Assembly: GCA_964522845.1 (NCBI GenBank)
Contig: CAZFZQ010000024.1
Coordinates: 1 to 11,691, forward strand
DNA length: 11,691 bases
Origin: CAZFZQ01 sp964522845
GTDB taxonomy: Bacteria; Patescibacteriota; Patescibacteriia; GCA-002772895
Direction: 5' to 3'
Positions 5,501 through 9,822 of the stretch are shown here, piece after piece. Below the pieces are notes generated by a model. The model saw only the letters and a program-made list of their open reading frames with translations, was not told the origin of the DNA and searched no databases. The translations under genes and the position numbers were made by a program. Every line of letters begins with the position of its first letter. The stretch's first letter is position 1.

Positions 5501-6062
5501 ATTTGTCTATGAATTTTTTAATTTCTTTTTTATATTCTTCCATTGTGCCGGTGTTTAAGATTGTATAATCGGCCATGGCGATGGGGCCGGCTTTTTCAAT
5601 ATTTTCAATTTCTGCGAAATCGCGGGCGCGGGCTTCATCTTGTGTAAAGTTTCTGTTGCGGAGCGCGGTATCTTCGGCATCGGAATGGCGCTTGGAAATC
5701 CGTTCGTAGCGGAGCGCGGGCGGAGCATAAACAGCAATGACGGTTAGGCGGTCGCTATAATATTCTTTTAAAATTTTATATTCCGACCAGCTATAAAGTC
5801 CGTCGGCAACGAGATTTTTTTGCGCGAGCACGGCGTCAAATTTAGGAATATTCAAAGTGGCAAAAGCACCCATGCCGTGTTCTTTCCGCAAATCTTCGCG
5901 GATTTTTTTTTCCGCCGCTTCGCCCGAGATGCCCCGCTCTTTGGCAATATCCAAAGTAATTTGGCCGAAGCGGACAAAACCCCATCCCAGTTTTACAAAT
6001 TCATCAGCCAAGATGCTTTTTCCGGCTCCGCACATTCCGACAATGGCAATCATTTTGGCCAT
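5490..6062 (-). CDS. P-loop nucleotide-kinase-like protein (UPF0200/dephospho-CoA-kinase-like)
   Basis: This 190-residue protein opens with a strand and P-loop, IAIVGMCGAGKS (5-16), of the small nucleoside/nucleotide kinase type. V-A-D-G at 85-89 matches the second strand with an acidic residue. The arginine-rich segment 118-126 (RYERISKRH) and R-A-R-D at 145-148 resemble a lid. ADYTILN (164-170) is the usual closing strand with an asparagine. The overall order resembles the UPF0200 family of predicted kinases related to dephospho-CoA kinase, known mainly from archaea. The substrate cannot be read from the sequence. Its place between dCMP deaminase (one base upstream) and dUTPase (11-base overlap) suggests a deoxynucleotide, but that is inference. 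It lacks a signal peptide or membrane segment. Confidence 0.8.
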   Translation of the reverse strand: MAKMIAIVGMCGAGKSILADEFVKLGWGFVRFGQITLDIAKERGISGEAAEKKIREDLRKEHGMGAFATLNIPKFDAVLAQKNLVADGLYSWSEYKILKEYYSDRLTVIAVYAPPALRYERISKRHSDAEDTALRNRNFTQDEARARDFAEIENIEKAGPIAMADYTILNTGTMEEYKKEIKKFIDKYAS

Positions 6063-6063
6063 A

Positions 6064-6633
6064 TTAATAAATTTGTTTAAATACGAAATCTGATTTTTGA
6101 CTCTCTTCTTTCAAAAACACGGCACCTTCTTTGGCTATAACTTCTTCCACGTCATTTTCAAAAATTTGCCGCACCGAAGCGTTCCACTCGTTGTTTGGTT
6201 TATAAAATTCAACTTGTATTCCGGCTTGTTCCAGATATTTTACCGCGTCGGCATTGCGATAAATTTTTCCAATTACTACGCGTTTAATACCGGCCGCGAT
6301 AAGATATTTTGAGCAATGAATACAAAAAGAATAAAGCGTATAAAGTGTTGAGCCCTCGGTTGATTGGCCCGGGTTGGCCGCGGCTTGCAGAATGGCGTTG
6401 TGTTCGGCGTGGATGGTGCGGACGCAGTGGCCTTCTTCCATCAGATGTCCGGCTTCATCGTCGCAATGAGGAAGGCCCGGAGGCGAGCCGTTGTAGCCCG
6501 TGGAAATTATGCGTTTGTTTTTCACGAGTACCGCGCCAGCGCGCAGGCGGTCGCAGGTGCTTCGCGTAGCCACGATCCTTGCGATAGCCATAAAATAATC
6601 ATCCCAATTCGGGCGGAAGTAATTTTGTTCCAT
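6064..6633 (-). CDS. dCMP deaminase (ComEB-type zinc cytidine/deoxycytidylate deaminase)
   Basis: The enzyme deaminates dCMP to dUMP, the substrate of thymidylate synthase. The zinc-site motif HAEHNA (75-80) provides the histidine ligand and the catalytic glutamate E77. The other two ligands are C104 and C107 in SFCIHCSKYL; the usual proline before the first cysteine is a phenylalanine here. A second zinc-like group common in this family is suggested by C27, H56, C57 and C70. The opening W-D-x-x-F-M-x-x-A and TGYNGSPPGLPHCD (45-58) are typical of dCMP deaminases. The C-terminal 50 residues are a charged extension without a clear match. It is the first gene of the three-gene operon, with a good promoter and no Shine-Dalgarno sequence. 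Confidence 0.95.
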   Translation of the reverse strand: MEQNYFRPNWDDYFMAIARIVATRSTCDRLRAGAVLVKNKRIISTGYNGSPPGLPHCDDEAGHLMEEGHCVRTIHAEHNAILQAAANPGQSTEGSTLYTLYSFCIHCSKYLIAAGIKRVVIGKIYRNADAVKYLEQAGIQVEFYKPNNEWNASVRQIFENDVEEVIAKEGAVFLKEESQKSDFVFKQIY

Positions 6634-6657
6634 AAAAGCAGTTTTAATTCTACTTGT

Positions 6658-6686
6658 ATTTTAGATGATAGAAATTAAAGCGTCAA
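6658..6686 (-). promoter_or_regulatory. Promoter of the dCMP deaminase operon (-35 TTGACG, 17-bp spacer, -10 TAAAAT)
   Basis: On the minus strand TTGACG (6686-6681) and TAAAAT (6663-6658) are 17 bases apart. The expected start near 6651 gives a leader of under 20 bases. The -35 box is the direct continuation of the T-tract of the upstream terminator. Confidence 0.65.
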
Positions 6687-6727
6687 AAAACCCGCCAAAT
6701 AGGGGCTGTCCCAAAGGCGGGGTTTTT
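6685..6727 (-). terminator. Intrinsic terminator of the 61-residue gene
   Basis: CCCGCC (6691-6696) pairs with GGCGGG (6716-6721). A smaller GGG/CCC helix lies inside the loop, and A- and T-runs flank the stem. On the minus strand the T-tract is at 6690-6685. It starts about 20 bases after the stop codon. Confidence 0.75.
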
Positions 6728-6748
6728 GATAAATGTTATTGTTTGATT

Positions 6749-6934
6749 TTACGCTTCTAATCCTAATTTTCTTTCTACTTTGATAAGCCGTTTGTCCAAC
6801 TCTCGCACTTCAAAAGTATAAGCAGTATTGCCGAGACGCAGTTCCATGCGGTTAAAACCCTCTTTTACAACCTGTGCCAATGTTTCAATTTGTTGTGATA
6901 AGCTTTTGAATTCTTGTTTTATTTCTTGATCCAT
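6749..6934 (-). CDS. Small coiled-coil protein of unknown function
   Basis: I do not recognise a named family. The 61 residues (starting MDQEIKQEFKSLSQQIETLA) show heptad-like spacing of Leu/Ile/Val from about 9 to 34 and again from about 44 to 58 (VRELDKRLIKVERKLGLEA), so a coiled coil or helical bundle is likely. It has no cysteine, signal peptide or membrane helix. A TTGCAC-17-TATAAT promoter lies upstream with its predicted start only a couple of bases before the ATG, implying a leaderless message. A terminator follows the stop. These signals make it a real transcription unit, separate from the ribosomal operon that ends just upstream. Short proteins of this look are common in Parcubacteria-like genomes. 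Confidence 0.7.
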   Translation of the reverse strand: MDQEIKQEFKSLSQQIETLAQVVKEGFNRMELRLGNTAYTFEVRELDKRLIKVERKLGLEA

Positions 6935-6942
6935 ATGTTTAT

Positions 6943-6971
6943 ATTATAGTTCAAGGAAATAATCCGTGCAA
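6943..6971 (-). promoter_or_regulatory. Promoter of the 61-residue gene (-35 TTGCAC, 17-bp spacer, -10 TATAAT)
   Basis: On the minus strand TTGCAC (6971-6966) and a perfect TATAAT (6948-6943) are 17 bases apart, placed immediately after the rplA stop codon. The -10 is nine bases from the ATG, so the mRNA should be leaderless. Confidence 0.65.
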
Positions 6972-6972
6972 A

Positions 6973-7701
6973 CTACACTTCCAGTTTTATGCCCGGGCCC
7001 ATGGTGGCGGAGAGCACAATGCCGTTGATGTAAGTACCTTTGGAAGTTGAAGGCTTTGATCTTTTTAAGACCGAGATAAATTCGTTGATGTTGGCGATGA
7101 GCTTGGCATCGTCAAAGGATAATTTGCCAACCGCCACGTGGACATTGGAGGTGTCGTCGTTTTTGAAAACGATTTTTCCTTTTTTCAAACTTTCAATTGT
7201 GGTCTTGATTTTGGTGGTGACGGTTTCATTCTTGGGAGAAGGCATTAATCCTTTGGGGCCTAAAAATTTTGCGAGCGGAGCGAGTTTTGGCATCATATCC
7301 GGAGTTGCCACGGCAACGTCAAAATTGATTTTTTGCGATGATTTTATTTCGCTGATCAATTCTTCGCCGCCCACGATATCAGCGCCCGCGTCTTTGGCTT
7401 CTTTCTCATTTGCCGGAGAGGTGAAAACCGCGATTTTTACGGTTTTGCCCGTACCGAAAGGAAGAGTGACTGTGCCGCGGACTTGTTCTTCGCCTTTTTT
7501 GGGATCAATGCCCAAATTGGCGTGGAGTTCCACGGACTGGTCAAATTTTCTTTTTGACAATTCTCTTGAAAGTTTTAATGCTTCGGGAACTGAATATTTT
7601 TTTGATTTATCAAAGACTGCCTTAGTGTTTTTTGTATCTTTAGTTTCCGGTTTCTTTACTTCTTTGTTTTCTTTCTTCTTTGTTTCTTTTGCTTTTGTCA
7701 T
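6973..7701 (-). CDS. rplA: 50S ribosomal protein L1
   Basis: L1 binds 23S rRNA at the mobile L1 stalk and, in many bacteria, represses its own operon by binding the mRNA. The 242-residue protein has the expected order: KYSVPEALKL (35-44), FDQSVELHANLGIDPKK (53-69), the RGTVTLPFGTGK (75-86) turn, FLGPKGLMPSPKNETVT (147-162) and the SFDDAKLIANINEFI signature region (195-209). It closes with TMGPGIKLEV. A lysine/glutamate-rich extension of about 28 residues precedes the conserved domain, which is longer than in E. coli. It is the last gene of the secE-nusG-rplK-rplA set. No Shine-Dalgarno sequence is visible, and its upstream spacer contains the N gap. Confidence 0.97.
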   Translation of the reverse strand: MTKAKETKKKENKEVKKPETKDTKNTKAVFDKSKKYSVPEALKLSRELSKRKFDQSVELHANLGIDPKKGEEQVRGTVTLPFGTGKTVKIAVFTSPANEKEAKDAGADIVGGEELISEIKSSQKINFDVAVATPDMMPKLAPLAKFLGPKGLMPSPKNETVTTKIKTTIESLKKGKIVFKNDDTSNVHVAVGKLSFDDAKLIANINEFISVLKRSKPSTSKGTYINGIVLSATMGPGIKLEV

Positions 7702-7726
7702 ACGTTTTATCGTGGTTCAAACCCTG

Positions 7727-7826
7727 NNNNNNNNNNNNNNNNNNNNNNNNNNNNNNNNNNNNNNNNNNNNNNNNNNNNNNNNNNNNNNNNNNNNNNNNNN
7801 NNNNNNNNNNNNNNNNNNNNNNNNNN
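7727..7826. other. Assembly gap (100 N) in the rplK-rplA spacer
   Basis: Exactly 100 unknown bases, probably a placeholder for a gap of unknown length. The edges can pair: GTGG (7712-7715) with CCAC (7844-7847) and CCTG (7723-7726) with CAGG (7838-7841). The missing DNA may therefore be a palindromic repeat or a structured RNA. What it holds is unknown. Confidence 0.98.
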
Positions 7827-7858
7827 TATAGTAAACGCAGGTCCCACAATTTAATTAA

Positions 7859-8281
7859 TTATTTGACAGTTATTCCCATTTGCTTTGCCGTGCCAAGAAC
7901 CATGCTCATTGCCGATTCTATTTTTGTGGTGTTGAGGTCGGGCATTTTTTTCTCGGCGATTTGCCTGATTTGGTCGCGGGTGACAGAGCCGACTTTTTCC
8001 GCGTGCGGCCTGCCTGAACCCTTGGTAATGCCGGCGGCTTTTTTCAAAAGTTCCGGCACGGGCGGAGTTTTTAACTTAAAAGTGTAAGTGCGGTCTTCAT
8101 ACACGGAAATTTCTACCGGAATAACGTCGCCTCGCATTTCTTTGGTGGCGTCGTTAAACTTGGCGCAAAATTCTGAAATATTCAAACCGTGCTGGCCCAA
8201 CGCGGGACCAACCGGTGGCGCGGGATTGGCCGCTCCTCCGGGAATTTGCAATTTGATGATTGTCTTTAGTTTTTTTGCCAT
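7859..8281 (-). CDS. rplK: 50S ribosomal protein L11
   Basis: L11 forms the base of the GTPase-associated centre of the 50S subunit together with 23S rRNA. The 140-residue length is typical. The N-terminal domain shows KLQIPGGAANPAPPVGPALG (10-29), including the proline-rich hinge, then QHGLNISEFCAKFN. The C-terminal RNA-binding domain ends in the L11 signature from RQIAEKKMPDLN (106-117) through ESAMSMVLGTAKQMGI (122-137). It sits 40 bases after nusG and about 157 bases (including the gap) before rplA, the usual order. That 40-base spacer holds a possible GTTAG/CTAAC hairpin. Confidence 0.98.
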   Translation of the reverse strand: MAKKLKTIIKLQIPGGAANPAPPVGPALGQHGLNISEFCAKFNDATKEMRGDVIPVEISVYEDRTYTFKLKTPPVPELLKKAAGITKGSGRPHAEKVGSVTRDQIRQIAEKKMPDLNTTKIESAMSMVLGTAKQMGITVK

Positions 8282-8321
8282 ATTTGTGAGAGGGTTAGAG
8301 AAGCGCTAACACCCCGTTAAT

Positions 8322-8867
8322 TTATATCTTCTTAACTTGTAAAAAATCCAATTCAATAGGCGTTTCGCGGCCAAACATATTGACCAGCACTTTGACTTTG
8401 CCGCGTTCGTTGTCAACTTCGTCAATTTTGCCCTCAAAGTTTTTGAATGGCCCATCAACGATGCGCACAGCTTCGCCGATTTCCACGTCAATTTTGTATT
8501 GCGGTTCGTCCACACCCATTCTTTTTTGCAGGGATTTCACTTCATCTTCGGAAAGGGGAGTCGGAGTTGTGCCTGTGCCGATAAAGCCGGTGACGTTCGG
8601 CGTGTTCCGCACCATATACCAGGAATCGTCGGTCACTATCATTTCTACCAAAACATAACCCGGGAAAATTTTTTCCGTGACCACGCGGCGCTTGCCGTTT
8701 TTGATTTTTATTTTTTTCTCGGTCGGTATCAGGATATTAAAAACTTTGTCCTGCATGTCGTAAGAAGTGATGCGCTGTTTCAAATTTTCCGACACGTTTT
8801 CTTCATAACCGGAATAAGTGTGGATCGCGTACCAGCGCCGTCCGAGTTGTCCTATTTGTTTTGGCAT
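8322..8867 (-). CDS. nusG: Transcription termination/antitermination factor NusG
   Basis: NusG binds RNA polymerase near the clamp and links it to Rho and the ribosome. Residues 11-115 are the NGN domain: RWYAIHTYSGYEENV, then PTEKKIKIKNGKRRVV and KIFPGYVLVEM (66-76), followed by SWYMVRNTPNVTGFIG. The C-terminal KOW domain is at about 128-181, with GEAVRIVDGPFKNFEGKI (131-148) and the closing VNMFGRETPIELDFLQV. The 181-residue length matches the single-copy bacterial form without an insert. It follows secE across a repeat-filled 78-base spacer and lacks a Shine-Dalgarno sequence. Confidence 0.98.
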   Translation of the reverse strand: MPKQIGQLGRRWYAIHTYSGYEENVSENLKQRITSYDMQDKVFNILIPTEKKIKIKNGKRRVVTEKIFPGYVLVEMIVTDDSWYMVRNTPNVTGFIGTGTTPTPLSEDEVKSLQKRMGVDEPQYKIDVEIGEAVRIVDGPFKNFEGKIDEVDNERGKVKVLVNMFGRETPIELDFLQVKKI

Positions 8868-8868
8868 A

Positions 8869-8930
8869 ATTAGCTTTTTAGCTAGTTAGCTTCTTAGCTT
8901 TTTAGGTAAAAACATAAGAAACGAGCTAAC
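8869..8930. repeat. TTAGCT-word repeats in the secE-nusG spacer
   Basis: TTAGCTTTTTAG appears twice (about 8870-8881 and 8894-8905) with TAGCTAGTTAGC between them. GAGCTAAC near the right end is an inverted copy of GTTAGCT. The spacer is low-complexity and non-coding, and can fold into small hairpins. Confidence 0.65.
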
Positions 8931-8945
8931 CCCCTCCTTAATTTT

Positions 8946-9140
8946 TTATAAAAATTTTGCGAGCAATTGCTCCAAGCCCAGCGAGAAAAAGTAGTCCAGT
9001 ATTCCGAAGAAAAGCGCGATGCCGAGCGATATGCCGATGACGAGCAGGGTGTAATTGGTAATTTCTTTTTTGGTGGGCCAAGCGACTTTTTTCAGCTCCG
9101 CTTTTGATTCTTGGAAATATTTCATTATTTTGTTCATCAT
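8946..9140 (-). CDS. secE: Protein translocase subunit SecE
   Basis: SecE is the single-helix clamp of the SecYEG channel in the inner membrane. The 64-residue protein has the amphipathic N-terminal helix (MKYFQESKAELKKV), the signature VAWPTKKEI at 19-27 and one membrane helix at about 30-53, with a short cytosolic tail. This is the normal minimal single-helix form. Three methionines are possible starts (residues 1, 2 and 6); position 9140 was chosen as the longest in frame. None has a Shine-Dalgarno sequence. Its place before nusG, and a strong promoter upstream, agree with the assignment. Confidence 0.96.
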   Translation of the reverse strand: MMNKIMKYFQESKAELKKVAWPTKKEITNYTLLVIGISLGIALFFGILDYFFSLGLEQLLAKFL

Positions 9141-9153
9141 ATTTTATGGTCTT

Positions 9154-9173
9154 AAAAAAGGCCCGCTGGCCTT
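9154..9173 (-). promoter_or_regulatory. Terminator-like hairpin (possible attenuator) in the secE leader
   Basis: On the minus strand AAGGCC, an AGCG loop and GGCCTT make a perfect six-pair stem that runs straight into four more T. It lies between the predicted transcription start near 9183 and the secE start at 9140, so it could stop or pause transcription before the operon. Confidence 0.5.
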
Positions 9174-9189
9174 CATAATTTCTATTATT

Positions 9190-9218
9190 AATATAACACA
9201 TAATAAAAAAGTTGTCAA
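9190..9218 (-). promoter_or_regulatory. Promoter of the secE-nusG-rplK-rplA operon (-35 TTGACA, 17-bp spacer, -10 TATATT)
   Basis: On the minus strand a perfect TTGACA (9218-9213) and TATATT (9195-9190) are 17 bases apart, with an A/T-rich spacer. The expected start near 9183 gives a leader of about 43 bases. It is the strongest promoter in the window by consensus, fitting a ribosomal operon. Confidence 0.75.
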
Positions 9219-9247
9219 ACCGTTGATCAATGGGCAGTTTTGTGGTT

Positions 9248-9280
9248 AAAAAATCCGCCCTAAACTTGTTAATGGGCGGA
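9248..9280 (-). terminator. Intrinsic terminator after the gyrB-lipoprotein pair
   Basis: TCCGCCC (9254-9260) and GGGCGGA (9274-9280) form a perfect seven-pair stem around a 13-base loop. On the minus strand six T follow at 9253-9248. It begins ten bases past the stop of the lipoprotein gene. Confidence 0.85.
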
Positions 9281-9289
9281 CAATGGTTT

Positions 9290-9805
9290 TTATCTGGAAA
9301 GTTCCGGATGTTTTTCGTGAAGCCATTTGATGTCTGCCGGAGTCGGTTTTAGTGCTGCCCGATCCGCGTGCATGATGGAATAGATGCTTTTATGTTCCGC
9401 GCCCAAGATGGCATGTCCAAATTCATGGGCCATAAGGAAATATCCAAGTCGGCCAAAAAGTATTTCTTTGACGAAGATGGTGAGCGGGCGCAAAGTCCAC
9501 CGAAATACGCCATCCGTTTTTAGATGCCTGTCGTAGTCAATAAAAATTACTTCATTCTTGGTTTTTTGCGGCGCCTCATCCGCGAGAATAATCCGCGGGC
9601 GCTTCTCCGGCGAAAGATGCGAAAACCACATTCCGATACCATCAATGATTTGCCGGCGGCAAACGGAAGCGAAGCTGTTCTTTTCGCACGTCCAACGATG
9701 GTTGGGTTTTTGTACAAGGTAAATCGGCTCGCGCAAATTGAAGGTTGGATAAGAATAGCATCCCGCGAAATTCATGAATGAAATGAGCAAAAGAACGTAT
9801 TTCAT
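9290..9805 (-). CDS. Predicted lipoprotein with a metzincin-like zinc-protease motif
   Basis: The 171-residue protein starts with a lipoprotein-type signal peptide: a hydrophobic run to residue 14 and the lipobox-like F-A-G-C with the lipidated cysteine at C16, so it should sit on the outer face of the membrane. Near the C-terminus MAHEFGHAILGAEH (125-138) resembles the matrixin/metzincin site HExxHxxGxxH, with E128 as the catalytic base and H127, H131 and H138 as ligands; there is one extra residue before the glycine. S-I-M at 143-145 fits a Met-turn. C40 and C49 could form a disulfide. A strong AAAGGAGAG precedes the ATG, and the gene starts 17 bases after the gyrB stop, so it is probably co-transcribed with gyrB. 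The substrate is unknown. Confidence 0.78.
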   Translation of the reverse strand: MKYVLLLISFMNFAGCYSYPTFNLREPIYLVQKPNHRWTCEKNSFASVCRRQIIDGIGMWFSHLSPEKRPRIILADEAPQKTKNEVIFIDYDRHLKTDGVFRWTLRPLTIFVKEILFGRLGYFLMAHEFGHAILGAEHKSIYSIMHADRAALKPTPADIKWLHEKHPELSR

Positions 9806-9822
9806 TTCTCTCTCCTTTTGGT

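Noticed and set aside
7706..7726. GGTTCAAACC next to the gap as the T-arm of a tRNA
   Set aside because: The flanking bases do not form a five-pair T stem and no acceptor or CCA-like end is seen; the remaining part is hidden by N.
7040..7831. Plus-strand open frame of 263 codons running into the N gap
   Set aside because: It is antisense to rplA, whose protein signature is clear, and its end consists of unknown bases.
8938..9201. Alternative 87-codon frame over secE
   Set aside because: It begins inside the promoter and leader and reads the SecE signature out of frame.
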